Notes under the pieces: generated by a model
What the model saw: the letters and a program-made list of their open reading frames with translations, nothing else
Databases searched by the model: none
What the model was told of the DNA's origin: nothing
Shown here: positions 14,221 through 25,830 of the stretch, one piece after another
Layout: each line of letters starts with the position of its first letter
How positions within the stretch are numbered: position 1 is the first letter of the stretch
Assembly: GCA_964247055.1 (NCBI GenBank)
Contig: OZ176051.1
Location: 13,392,001 to 13,456,000 of the forward strand
Origin: Paragordius varius
Taxonomy: Eukaryota; Nematomorpha
Direction of reading: 5' to 3'
Length of the DNA stretch: 64,000 nucleotides
Made by a program: the position numbers and the translations under genes

Positions 14221-14989
14221 TCTTGACAGTTTATCCAAATTTAATACAATCAATGGCTCTCGTAAGAATCAAAATTTTTAAATAAACAGTGTTTATGCTA
14301 TTGAACGTCATTTTTTTAATACAAGAGAAAGTTATGATTGCTTAGAGGTGTTTATACCACCTTCCCTCCCCAAATGTATTATGAACCGTCATAATGAGCC
14401 ATAATTATTGAAAAAATATATTTTTAATAAAAAAAATTTATTTATGGTAAATACTATCACATATTATATATTATTAATAAATTTATATATCAATATAAAA
14501 AAATTTAGTTTTATTTGTTAATAAAATCTCATAATGCGCATAATTAGCCATATTTATTTTTCTAAATCAGATTTTAATGGGGATTCAACTCTATATAATA
14601 ATTTTGCAGTAATTTAAACCGCCCTGTAAAAGCATAAAATGCACAATAATAATAAAATTATATTAATTGAATTTCAGACGCACGCTTTTGTTTTAAACAT
14701 GGTTAGGATCATAGTATCTATACTTTTTAGATTATTCTTACTGTTAACGAAGTTTGAAATGCAAAATAGATATTAAAATGAATGATTTATATACATTATA
14801 AAAAATAAATAATGTTTTATAAAAAACTCTTTATCTCAAGTGATAAAACATTTTCGCGGATAGTATAGGTCGCGACTTTATAGAGCAGGGTGGCCAAGCT
14901 TTTTCTTCTCGCGGGCTAGGGGAGAAAATTTCACGCGGGCACGTATGAATATTGAGTATTACAAATTCATTTATAACAAACAAATGATG

Positions 14990-15022
<33 letters not shown>

Positions 15023-15601
15023 ATTTACAGTTTGGGGTGGCACAAAGCAAATAATTATTACGAAAAATAAATATTTTTTGAGTCATTTTTTATATAATCT
15101 TAATTATATGAAAATAAATAAATAATGTTGTTTAATAAGACCTCTGGTTGCTACAATCATTACAAATAGTAAACATAAAATTTTATAAAGATACAATGGA
15201 TAATTAATACATCTTGCGACTTCTCTTGTCAAAGATCATTAAAATTTATTTGATTTTATGGATTACTGCATACCAGGTTTTAATACAATTATTTTTACTT
15301 CACAATAAAATAGATCAAATCGAAAAGAGTGTCGCTGCAGTTTTAAGTTTTAGATATATTAAGACAATTTTTATACTTATTTGTTTTACAGCGGGAACAT
15401 TATTAATATCTACAATTAAAAGATCTAAAATAGCTTCATCTATTTATGATGCGATATAGAAAATTGCACTGCAAATTTATGAAGTGTTTAAACATTTTTC
15501 TTATTTGATGTAATCTCGAATCTTAATTGAAAATGTCGAATATATTGCAGTTTTAATTAATAATTTTTAGTTTGATTCGCTTTTATCTAAATTGTCTTAT
15601 T

Positions 15602-16103
15602 GATAAAGGTAAATGACAAATTGATAATGTTTTGTAATAACAGTTGTTAATACGTAGGATTATGAAAGATGTATGAAAACATAATTAGAAATAAACTAAA
15701 AATTATATTTAAAAATTAAAATTATATATAATATATGAAACCATTCATCAATGGTAATCGTAGACTATTTCGTGCTTGTTAGCACTCATCAGTGTGACAC
15801 AACTATATGACTTGGGATTATCAATATATATCCAACTTTGCAATTTTGGTATAAATGCAGTTGGATATGAAAATTTAAATTAATTTAATTGACATTTGTG
15901 AAAATTAAATTGAAAATCCAAAATTAAACCGCAAATTGAATTTAACCCTAGATATAGAGTATAGTTACTTAGGGATTCCATAGAAATCAATTTAATAACT
16001 AAGCAGCACTCTTTTTAAGAAACATAAGATAAAGTTGATATTGTAAAGGTAAATGACGGATTGATTATTTGTAATCACAATTGTTCAATCCGTAAGATAA
16101 TGA
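15602..16103. repeat. Pair of about 62-bp direct repeats flanking a ribozyme-bearing segment
   Basis: The sequence at 15602-15665 (begins GATAAAGGTAAATGAC) recurs at about 16043-16103 (begins GTAAAGGTAAATGAC) in the same orientation, about 440 bp apart and with moderate divergence. The segment between holds the hammerhead-type motif. Such direct repeats around a hammerhead resemble the pseudo-LTR arrangement of Penelope-like elements or a retrozyme dimer, but no protein motif accompanies them here. Confidence 0.5.
15763..15792 (-). ncRNA. Hammerhead-ribozyme core (type I-like, minimal stem III)
   Basis: Read on the minus strand the bases are CTGATGA, then GTGCT-AACA-AGCAC, then GAAA, then TA and GTC. 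That is the full conserved hammerhead core: CUGAUGA, a perfect 5-bp stem II with a 4-nt loop, GAAA, and a GUC cleavage triplet. Stem III would be only the palindromic UA, as known for the minimal hammerheads of Penelope-like elements and retrozymes, which act as dimers. Stem I pairing (sequence after GUC with sequence before CUGAUGA) is weak in this copy, so activity is doubtful. It lies inside a hAT copy, between two direct repeats. Confidence 0.65.
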
Positions 16104-16147
16104 TTAATTAATTATTCGTTTATCATTCATAATCTTACGGATTTAAT
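16083..16147. repeat. Palindrome with arms of about 20 bp
   Basis: AATCCGTAAGAT at 16087-16098 is mirrored by ATCTTACGGATT at 16132-16143, and pairing extends imperfectly on both sides. It overlaps the right member of the direct-repeat pair and would form a stem-loop. Confidence 0.7.
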
Positions 16148-16934
16148 AACTGTCTTATTGATAGTTCATGTTAAGCGTTTTTGAACTGCTTTTTTAAGCA
16201 AAGCCACGGTGGATTTGCATATCAAAGAAGTACATTTATCATTGTTCATTATAAAAAATAATCTTCTAACCATTCATTTCTGCGATATATTTTATCAATT
16301 TATGGCTTGAATTTTTAATTATACAATATAGTATATATCTTCTGTTATTTTGTTAAATTTAAACTTTATTCCAAAGAAATACATATGAATTAATAAATCT
16401 CATAAAATAAATTAAATTAATTTATTAAATATAAATTTTTGTTAACAAGTAAATTTTTTCGATCACAAAATAAATATAAATTATGAAAATAAATTATTGT
16501 GGAAAAAAAATGAAAAAAATGTTTTCTACATTTTTTAAAGATTTTAAGGCGGCTACGTTTTGAAATCTCGCGGTCACGAAATCGACCCCAGTCGATTGTT
16601 TGACCCCGGCTATAGAGTATATAGAGACTAAATGTAGAAGATTAATAAATTTAAGTTGTTCAAGAATGGATTAATCACTTATAATATACAGCTCACCAAA
16701 AAACCTCATTTTAAAGCGATGCTAACTGCTTGATATTAACATGGTATCGGCAAATTATTTACAAAAGATTTCGCATTATTTATTAAAATAATTTACTATG
16801 TTTGTTTCTGAATGCCCTTCATATGGAAATCAAGTTCCGGTACATGTAAGATTCATCATTTTATATTTTCAGGTCTAGGACAATAAATAAATAATTGATA
16901 TTTTGTATTTATTTTTTATTTTAACCACAATCAG

Positions 16935-17153
16935 CCGTGCCAACTAGCCCAACTACACCTGTAGCTAGCACTACTTCCATGATGGTTACGACCCCAACGA
17001 GCCCTTTGCCAACAACAGTGACAACTCTTATAAGTACGGCTCTATTAACCACCCCCTCAACAGCCCTTATTCAAACCAGCTCTGTTACTATTAGTCCCTC
17101 TTCTATGGAAACTATTCAAACATTACCATCCACTACAATGATGTTCACAAGAG
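16935..17153 (+). CDS. Exon encoding a Thr/Ser/Pro-rich (mucin-like) segment
   Basis: This is an open stretch of about 73 codons dominated by Thr, Ser and Pro (for example VPTSPTTPVASTTSMMV). It is bounded by an acceptor (CACAATCAG at 16934) and a donor (AGAG|GTAAAA at 17153/17154). Both introns are phase 1, compatible with the Cys-rich exon before it and the Arg-rich exon after it. The composition suggests a heavily O-glycosylated extracellular linker. Nothing else in the window has this composition. The segment itself has no catalytic motif, and low complexity prevents family assignment. Confidence 0.65.
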
Positions 17154-17274
17154 GTAAAAATCGAATGAAAAATTAAAATTTACAATTTCGTAGTGAGTTA
17201 AGACTCGGTCTCTAATTAATTAGAGAGATTAAACTGTATTTGCGAAGAATTAAGTGTTATTCATATTTTCTTAG

Positions 17275-17496
17275 CAACAAGGGTAATAATAAGGGCCCGT
17301 TTTACCAGGCCTTTTAGTAGGAGAGTTGGAACCAGAAGGAGTACTAGAAAATATACCAGAAGAACTCCTCGGATGCGATCAAGAACACCCCAGCGAACTA
17401 TTCGTATGAGAACACCCCAAAGAACGATTCGTAGAAGAACTCCACAACCAAATAATCGCAGAAGAACAAGAGTACGAAGGACTCGTGTCACAAAAA
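17275..17496 (+). CDS. Exon encoding an Arg/Thr-rich repeated basic segment
   Basis: About 73 codons lie between an acceptor (TTTTCTTAG at 17274) and a donor (AAAAA|GTATAT at 17496/17497), again phase 1 on both sides. The product is extremely basic, with short internal repeats of the type RTPQRTIRMRTPQRTIRRRT and many R-R-T or R-x-R runs. Arginine codons dominate, which is striking in such AT-rich DNA. Joined to the preceding exon it gives a Cys-rich, then Thr-rich, then Arg-rich protein. Such a basic tail could bind polyanions or carry many dibasic protease sites. Both are inferences and no homologue is recognised. Confidence 0.65.
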
Positions 17497-18067
17497 GTAT
17501 ATAAAATTTGACTTTGCAATTGGTGCCAAAATATTAATAAGCAACTATAAACCAGCGTAAAGTTTCAATTAATTGTGACTTTACAGACTCTCTTCCGTTT
17601 TAATAAAGATTTATTAAAACTTTGAAAAGCTATAGGGCTGCCAATGATTATCAAAATTTTAGACGATCTTTGGCACACCAATGCGTGCACCCGCGCTCTT
17701 TTAACTTATCTATAATGATCTCTAAAATATGTTTACTATTTAATTAAATTTAATTTGACACCTCAATAAAATCCTAGGCTGCATAAATGAGATATTTTAA
17801 CAAAGGTTACAGATAAATAAGTGAAAAATGTTTTTTCTTATATGATAGGCTCCTGATATAGTATTTATCGCAGTTTCAACGGCAAACTCCTAGTTTTAGG
17901 GTTTAATTAATAGGGATAAAAAATGGACTAATTAATAAACTTTATCATATATTTTTAGATATTAATGGCTTAAATCTGTCCTAGGTTTTTTTGATCAACC
18001 TTTTAAAGTAACAATATATATCTTAAATATATTTATATATTATTTCTCTCTTTTGAATCTATCATAG

Positions 18068-18156
18068 GACGCACCACACGGTCACAAAGAAGAAAACGAA
18101 CCCGAAAAATAAAATTGGTTTATTCATCTTTGTTTTCGACAAAAACGAAAAATTAA
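18068..18156 (+). CDS. Terminal exon of the Cys/Thr/Arg-rich gene
   Basis: A pyrimidine-rich acceptor (ending ATCATAG at 18067) opens an exon that restores the phase left by the Arg-rich exon. It continues the basic character (TTRSQRRKRTRKIK) for about 20 residues, then a short hydrophobic/Lys tail, and ends with TAA at 18154-18156. The intron before it is 571 bp. The agreement of three successive intron phases with the continuing Arg-rich composition is the main reason to trust the gene model. No clear AATAAA follows within 150 bp. Confidence 0.6.
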
Positions 18157-18599
18157 CCTTACAAAATCTAATTAATTATTATTATTGTTATAAAATGTTT
18201 TAAATGATTATTATAAATAGATCAATATGTTTATTTTGAGAAAAAATTATGTTAAAATGTTTTTTTTTCCTACAAATACATAAACCTATATATTAATTTA
18301 ATTGATACATATAAGGCTCCACTTAAAGCACATATCAAACCTTTTTAAGTAGGAATTGGGTTTAATTTTGTGCACATGTTTAAGGCTTACGAGACCAATA
18401 TTGTCATATAATTTTTTATGTATTATCGTGTCTCATTCAAGCAAAATTTACATCTTTCATAAATAGTTGAGAGCAGACTTTAAAACTTAGATATATGTCA
18501 GTTAGCTTTTTTAAAAAATTGAATTATCAAAACCGGGCGTATAAAATATTTTGATAGATTACATATAATATGATAAAAAAATCAAAATTATCATGGTAC

Positions 18600-20460
18600 T
18601 TTAAAAACGATTTGTGTATCTGTCAGGGGTTTTTCGGCTTCTGGTGGGATAGCGTCTCTCGATTGGTACTTCAAGGCTTGGGGCTGCAATCTTGTCTCCG
18701 TGTGGAGTTTGTTGATTATTGTGGAATTCTTGAATATCTGGGGAAAAATTGGTATCATCTATATTAATATTGTTAACAATGAGAGGACCATGAGAGGGGG
18801 GCTATAATATTTATTATTATTGTGCTGTTCCGGTTCCGATTCTTTCTGGTCGGCGAACTTAAGTTCATCTGGACCTTCTTTTCGCACTCTTAATTGATCA
18901 GTATGTCTTCGTAAAAACTTTAATTCTATCTTCGATATTGTATGGCAATAAATCCGCTCTACTACTTTCATTTCTCTCCAACCGGCTTCTAATTCATTCT
19001 TTATAAATACTTTCTTACCTCGAACGAACTCACATATATTATTTGAGGTACCATTAATATAATCCTTTGGTATTTCTTTTATCCAGGACAGTGGTGTCGG
19101 TAAATTTTGTTTTAGGAATAGTCGTGCAGGTGTTTCATTGATACCATTGTGATGTGCTGACCTGCAAGCCCACAGTACCTGGTTTAACCGGCGTTCTGGA
19201 TCTGCTACTTCAGAATTACACATATAATAGTGCGTTTTCAAGGTTTGAATAACCCTTTCCACTAAACCACTTGTCCGAGGGTGGTATGGCGCAGAAGTTA
19301 AATGCTTGATATTAGTGGAATTTATTATTCTTTCAAATTCACCGGACCTAAAATACGACGCATTATCAGTTAAATCATCTCTGGGGTTCCATATCGTGCA
19401 AACCAACTTTCTAAAACTTTAAAAAACTGATCGAGTTTACTGTTTTAAGCTGTGCCACTTCCACCCAACTGGTACAGTGATCTATAAGCATGGCCCAATG
19501 GGCCCCGTTATATCAAGATGCAATCGCTTCCAAACGGTGGTCTTCGGGTTTCATTTAAAAGTCGGGCTTACTGCAATGTTGAGCCGTGACTTTTGACAAC
19601 TTGAACATCTTTGCACCCATTTCTCGATATCCTGGTTTAATTTGGAAACACACCAGTCTTACCTAGCGCTTTCATGGACTGGTTACCAAGGTGACATTTA
19701 TGAAAATAAGTAAGAATATCGACCCTCATGCTTTGAGGAACAATAAGACGGTCACTTAGATATAGAAGGCCGTATAACTCTTTGATATCATTTTTTAGTG
19801 GTTTATAGGACTGTACCCCGGGATGAAACCAAACATTGGTCTTTCGTGCTGCTTTAATCTGTTTACACACCTCATCGCTCATAGTTTCCTTAAGCACCCT
19901 GTCCTTGTTTATGTTTAACTCCTGATACCATAGCAACCGGACCTCCTGCGCTATATCCTCATCAGTGGCACACTCTTCGGTTATCTCAGTTGGTAGTATT
20001 GATAGTGAGTCAGATTTTCGGTTCCCCGGTAGTACATTATGTTGAAGTCAAAAATGATGTTTTTAAAATCCACCTTAGCAATATACTATTGTTTAGCTCG
20101 CCTAATGCACGTTAATGACCGAATAATTTGATAAGAGGTTTATAATCTCTTCTGATATCGAATTTTCTACCATATAAAATGTTAACTTTCTCTAGAGTCA
20201 TACAATGACTCTTGCCTTATTTTCTATAACCGAATATTTTTTTCAGCTGGGAAACATTTTTTAAATATGCAATGGGTCGTTTAATTTTTAGTTGGTTGAA
20301 ATATTTTCCGCTTCATAAATTTCCTCCCAAATGTTTTCAATGATAAGAAAAGAATTGTTCCATTTCAGAAATATTATCAATTCCCGATTGGGCAAGAAAG
20401 ATGGCTTTAATATTATCATTATTATCCTCTATTCCTTTAATTAATGGTTTTTTTTCGTAA
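18600..20460 (-). mobile_element. Fossil of a Ty3/Gypsy element, copy A (RNase H to integrase C-terminus)
   Basis: On the minus strand, RNase H remnants (about 20460 down to 19980), the zinc-binding and core parts of the integrase, and a long integrase C-terminal region (down to about 18760) follow in the usual pol order. The final part (18600-18800) matches the 3' region of copy B at 33060-33430, so both belong to one family. No LTR is found; the copy stops about where the tail of copy B continues to its LTR. It is broken, with a small number of breaks in the integrase part and more in the RNase H part. It looks younger than the fossils at 5.8 and 34.2 kb. Confidence 0.8.
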
Positions 20461-20634
20461 ATATTTAATATATATTCCGTAAAATTATTATTGATTTTAA
20501 AACTTTCAATACTTATTTTTTCCGTAATAATGACTACCGCGCCAATGATATTAGCGAAAGCAATTTATTGTGGCATAAAAAATTATATATATCTATGTAT
20601 AAATATATTGCAGTTTATACAGTTTTAGAGCAAG

Positions 20635-20753
20635 GTTGCATTTTTGCAGAAGGTTAAATATTACAATATCTAGATGAAAGGATTCACAACCAAGTTATAT
20701 ATTTGCATAAGGTTATCTATTACAGTATTTGAGTGAAGGCATTCACAACCAAT
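20635..20753. repeat. 59-bp tandem duplication, two copies
   Basis: Two adjacent diverged units both end in ATTCACAACCAA and both contain GCA(G/T)AAGGTTA followed by TTACA(A/G)TAT. No flanking element is evident. Confidence 0.7.
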
Positions 20754-23700
20754 GTAATATACATATTTAACATAACAAGGACAAAAGTGTATTATGCACT
20801 AAGGTAAGAGAGAATGATAACATTATATTTTAAGTTAAATAATATAGAAAAGGTTTGAGTTAGTTAACAAAAACAATTAATTTATTAAACATAATAGGTA
20901 CTTTGACGAGTAATTTTATATCCCAATTCGGTTATCACTCCATATCGAAAAGTTAAAATAAACGCACATATAAAATCAATTAAATTTTTTAGAAAGCTAA
21001 TTTCTTTGTTCAACAACATAATAAATTAGTTGAACTACATTCAAAAATCTGAAAGCTCACTCTTTAATGGGCTTGTAATCTAAAAAAATGGAATTTCTCA
21101 AAGTTATTTAATACATGCTAAATTATGACAAAAAATTAAATTTTTAAACTTATGCCCAAATTTAGCAGAAGCGTGATTAATTATTTTTAATACTATTTTT
21201 TGCAATCAAAACGGGCAGCTACTTCTTAATATTATTTTCCTCCTACCAAACAAGATTCGGAGTCAGCGATTTATGTACAAAGATATGCATGATTATTATA
21301 TAATTAGGTATTTCTAATCAAAAATTTAATTAATAAGTTATTTTATTGATATCTAAATATAATTTAAACAATTGACAAAATATAACTTTTATGGTGATTT
21401 AATAACGCTTCTTTAAAATTTAAGGTATATCTAATTTTTAATCATTATGAGGATACAAATTGTTTAAAACTTTAATAGCTTAGACCAATGAAGCTCCGAA
21501 AATTTTATGACCGAATTAAATATTTATTTTGTCTCAAGGGCAGTGCTCAATAGAATATCTATTAAATGTATAAATGTTTGTTTGAAATTTTCTCATATTT
21601 AAACTATAAATCGGCTTATTGAAAACCAGGCCGCATATAAATCGCAAAAGCCTATTTCATATTCAATTGTATGTATGTTGTTAAAGTCGTTGTATATAGC
21701 TTTTTCGTAGGTAATTATGCGCCAATTTGCCATATCTTGTAATTAAGATATATTAGATTTAAGAATCAGTATGTTTGAATTAGATTTTGTGCCGAGCGCA
21801 TTTTACAACAGTCACGCTTTTTTCCTTCCACTTTAGATGTCATTCTATAATATTCCAATTTTATAAGAATGTCTCCAAAATACAATAACAATAATTTTAA
21901 AAATAAAATATCACAGTGGTATGCGACAAAAATGGGGATTAGGTCTTTGCTAAGGTAATTTGATTAAATTTGTTTTATATAAATAGTATGAATGATTGAT
22001 ATATTTTACTATTTATTAGTTTACGTTTGCGGTCCGTACCACAACGTTAACTTTCCCAACATAATATACTTTGGATTTTATTTATACATAAATAAGATAT
22101 ACAATATGCAATATCGATATAATATCAATAAATTCTAATTAATAATTCCATCAAAATGAATTAATTATAACGGCAAATATTTAAAAGAGATAAACAATTT
22201 TAAATATTTCTTTTGCGCCTTAAAACCTTTATAATTAAAGATCAAATAGGAAAAAATTCTGTTTTTTAATATTTGTTTGTTTTTTATTCAAATAGTTCTG
22301 TTTTGCCAATTCACCAATTGAATAAATTAGCCAGCATTAAAATGCATACTGTAAATTAAAGGCCCATATAATTATACAAAAAGGAATATCACTCGATAAG
22401 CAAATAAATATGTTGTCTCTCAATGAACTGTGTAATGAATGCCATGTATATATTTTTAAATAATAACAGTAATGAATATATGTTTATTACATGAAAAAGT
22501 ATTAAAGCGCTAATTTTATCCGTAATGATGAAGTATGCAACATAGTTAAATATTAAAATAATTGTGGTATAGGTTAAAATTATTTCGCATGATTCCATAC
22601 GCATAGTGCGAATCTGCCGACATAGAAATTTTTATAATATATATCATAGTGTGCTTGGGTGTAAATTTTGTGCTTTTTATGAGACTAATTAATTAGAAAA
22701 ATCAATGATAGTTTACATAATGTGGAAACTTTGAGGGTCAAGTACCATGTAATTACACTGGACCAATTGAGGGATATATCTAATAAAATTTTCTTATAAT
22801 TAAATGTTTCAGGATTATCATGGTCTTTTGTATTTTTTTTTTGCATTTTTGTAGTGATCTCGAAAATTAGTATACCGGAATTGAATTTTAGCACACATTG
22901 TTATTCTCGTGGAATATTGGTTTGGTAAGGCCTGAGGTTTGATTTGAGCCCAGGTGCTAGCCTTATAATATCTAACATATGGCTAAAAGGAAATTTTTAC
23001 ACATAATCAAATCGCCTATCATTGCCATAATAATTTTGTTGTTTTTTTTGTATAGATAACAAAAATAGACAAATATAAACATTAGAAAAATATTAATAAA
23101 ATAATGTTGTATTTAAATTTAACAATAATTGACGACCTCATGATTATAAAATTATATATGATAGTGCAATCATTATAATTTTATTAAATATTGTAATTAG
23201 GTAAAAAATTTTTAACCAATTTCAATTATTTTCAAAAATAAAAGCGTTTTTATTGAATAACACGTTATTTAGACTGGGAAGTGGCATAATTTTATATTTT
23301 GTTTTTTATATTTCGATTTTTAAACTATTAGCACTTATTTCTCACTTTTTTGTCCTAGTTCACATAATGGGGGTGTTTTAAATCCAAAGGAATTTCCTAA
23401 ATAAACACATTTTTGGAAGTTGTATAAAACTTAATTATCAAACATTGTCCTCATGTTTTATATAAAAAAGCTTATATTATTTACAGTTTTGTGATTCCTA
23501 GAGTCTGAAATTGGGACACCTCTAAAACATGATTTAAACGAGCAGCTGATTTTGTTTGCTGGTAAATATAGCCTAAGCTTCTTAAAAATAATTATTTACA
23601 TTTTCTACCATAATATTTATTTATATGCCTGTTGAGCTATTTAATAAATTTAATGAAAAAAAGGCGGGAAGAAGTTTAAAATCAGGATTTTTTTACAATT

Positions 23701-24199
23701 GTACATTTTTAACAAAATTTTGTGAAGGCAGGCTAAAAAAGCATCTTTTTTAATTCGCCTTAATAGCTCAAATTAAAGATAGTCAAATTTCAAATCGCTC
23801 TAGGATATAAAACTATCCCAAAAGGTAATGGAGTGTTAAATTCATATAAAATAAATAATTGTTAAATTGGGCTTACAGGAAATTCAGGCAAAAGACTAAG
23901 ATGTAAAAATGGACCCGAAACTAGTTATTAAAATTCTTTGGTCGGGTCCGATTTAATTTTAAAGTTTTTCAGTTCATCAAAATACAGAAAACCGAAAATG
24001 GACTATAAAACAAAATGTTTTAATAGCTGAAAATCTTAAAAAATGACGCAAATAATCCTATTATTACACTCCTGGTTTAATATAGCTAATATGTATATCA
24101 CAATCATTTTGCAAACTACGTCTCGACTTAGGTTTTTAACGATTAAACGTGAATAACTTTTGTGATTTCCTCGACAGTGTATGCTTTGATAGTTAGAAC

Positions 24200-24334
24200 A
24201 TGAAGATAACATTAGTTAAACCATCATTTGCCATTCGAAGGCGTTGTGGAGGAGATATTATAAAAATTGATAGCACCACAAAACTGGCTCCTCAACCACC
24301 TTATTACCAAAACAGAATAAAAGTAAATAAATAA
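24200..24334 (+). CDS. Small open frame or first exon, unrecognised
   Basis: An ATG-started frame of 44 codons has a less AT-biased, protein-like composition (MKITLVKPSFAIRRRCGG at its start, a Pro/Tyr-containing end). It contains a possible splice donor (AAAA|GTAAAT) just before its stop. No homologue is recognised and no partner exon was found, so this may be chance or a decayed element. Listed only because its codon usage differs from its neighbourhood. Confidence 0.18.
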   Translation: MKITLVKPSFAIRRRCGGDIIKIDSTTKLAPQPPYYQNRIKVNK

Positions 24335-25109
24335 ATACCTACCAATTATAAATTTGGGAAAATTTTAAGTATCGAATTTTTGACTGATGATGCCTTGAGC
24401 ATGTATAATAAGGAGTAGCTGAAAAATTAATACCATTACTTAGGCATATTTATATGCATATATATAGTATAAATATTAAATCAAACAAATCAAGTTGGTA
24501 CATTATATCTAGTGGTTGATTTGATCAGTCCATATTAAGTGGAATTTTTTCCTAGAGTTATGGAACTTCAAGAGTAGTTTATGATTTCTTTATAGGGCTC
24601 GAATGGTTATTTTTAGTTTATTATTTTTAATATGTCGTAAATGTAAAACCCATTGTATAAATAGAAATCGATAATCCACATGGTTAATGAAAATATAACT
24701 GGTAATCATTTGGAGGAGGCAGTTAAAACTAACATAAAACAAATCACAAAACCAAAAACATATGAATTAATGCGGTTAAATTAAAAATAATATGGTAAAT
24801 AGATAGGGTGGAGCTTGACCAGCTAATATTAAATTTGCGAAAGTTTTAGGACGGAAAAATATATTGAATGATATTGGTCTGTGTTCGAAAAACAGCTGTA
24901 CTACGGTATTAATGGCATATTTTAAAATGGGTGATATGTGTATATTTTTTGTCAGAAAAAGGCTTCAAATCTCTGTAGAAATTTTCATATGAACATAGTT
25001 GATCAGAGGGAAATTTCTGGTTCAGTCGCCTGAGACTCATATATGTAGATAAATTTTCAATTTTTAATGGGCATACACTTTCACGAGCAAATTACGTAAA
25101 AATCAATAT

Positions 25110-25830
25110 TTTGATGAAAAGGGGCTCAACTGAAGAGCTATCTTACTTTGGCGCAGTTTTAACAATTTAAAAAAGCTATTGAAACTGACTGCTCCCACTT
25201 TTTTTTGTCGTGTAAAGCCAACAATTGTTTAAGTAAACTATCATATGGGCGGGTCGGAACTCAGGGCCTAATTAAGAAAGTCAGTGTAGGCAATTGTAAA
25301 ACATTTTATTAAATTATGACTGCACCCATACCTTTTTTCTGGAATATGCTCTAAAACCAATATTTGTTAAAAAATTTACAGGGGCGGGACTGAAGATAGG
25401 CGCTAATTCAAAAAAAAATGAATTATCCGCGCATTTATAAATAATAAAAATTTACTACTTTTGAATCGCATAAGGCCTACACATCTTCCAAAAAATTGTT
25501 TTAAAGTCAATTTTACCTTTCACAGAAAGTGGGACGAAATTGAGAGATTAATATAAAAAAGGGCTCTTTCGGCCAATTATAAAACTACTCAAAACTTCTA
25601 TAGAAACCGACTGTGCCCACACGGTTTTCAGAACGTGTTCCAAAGTCAAGGATTGTTCCAAAAATCCTATTCTTTATAATAGGTTGATGAGGTTTTATTT
25701 AGAAAAAGCTTATTCACTTTCGGCGCAAAAAATATTAACAAAAGTATATTGAACTGAATGGGCCGCACGTTCTCCGGAAACGTCTTTTCAATCTAAAATT
25801 TTAGACATTCCTTTTTTTTAAAAAAAGCTA
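25110..25830 (+). repeat. Tandem array, about five diverged 135-151-bp monomers
   Basis: A recurring word of the form GAAACTGACTGCTCCCAC appears, variously diverged, near 25176, 25311, 25462, 25605 and 25750, with spacings of about 135, 151, 143 and 145 bp. Between them a GGGCGGG-GGAACT-GGGCCTAATT type word recurs. That second word matches the GGGGTGGGCCCGAACTGGGGCC block of the satellite-bearing elements at 39.5, 50.2, 60.6 and 61.1 kb. This array is therefore an older member of the same repeat superfamily. It forms the outer end of the left inverted arm. Confidence 0.6.

Larger units (their letters stand above)
14886..16609. mobile_element. Non-autonomous hAT-family transposon copy (about 1.7 kb)
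   Basis: The left end CAGGGTGGCCAAGC and the right end GTTTGACCCCGG are imperfect terminal inverted repeats of hAT type. They are flanked by an 8-bp target duplication, TTATAGAG (14878-14885) and CTATAGAG (16610-16617), with 7 of 8 bases matching. Subterminal sequence (CTCGCGGGC, TTTCACGCGGGC, later GGTCGATTTCGTGACC on the complement) is shared with the smaller copies at 27384-28044 and 43378-44042. There is no transposase. Internal DNA includes a hammerhead-type core, a 60-bp direct repeat and a palindrome, which look like a later insertion. The open frame at 15214-15459 is not conserved among copies and is not called. Confidence 0.65.
10821..16934 (+). other. Large intron (inferred) of the Cys/Thr/Arg-rich gene
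   Basis: The stretch between the Cys-rich and Thr-rich exons is AT-rich. It contains TA microsatellites (11473-11518, 13058-13095, 14141-14217, 14992-15020), a degenerate 20-22-bp minisatellite (12181-12282) and a hAT copy (14886-16609). No further exon is certain. A short open piece ending at 16853 with a good donor (CAT|GTAAGA) could be an extra exon, but it lacks a convincing acceptor. That the two exons are joined is an inference from compatible phase and orientation. Confidence 0.4.
20461..24880. other. Long AT-rich stretch, nearly featureless
   Basis: Apart from the 59-bp tandem duplication at 20635-20753 and a 45-codon open frame at 24200-24334, I see no coding motif, RNA gene or element with ends. 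Open frames here (22389-22604, 22685-22894) have the composition of random AT-rich DNA. Confidence 0.45.

Noticed and set aside
14053-14281. Tyr-Ile repeat open frames
   Set aside because: They are the TA microsatellite read as protein. The same holds for the frames at 34890-35075 and 47647-47847.
22915-22960. tRNA-like box B (GGTTTGATTTGAGCC) as a tRNA or SINE head
   Set aside because: No box A at the proper distance, no cloverleaf and no other copy in the window.
24371-24420. CTGATGA at 24371 as a third hammerhead
   Set aside because: No complementary stem II followed by GAAA at the right distance.
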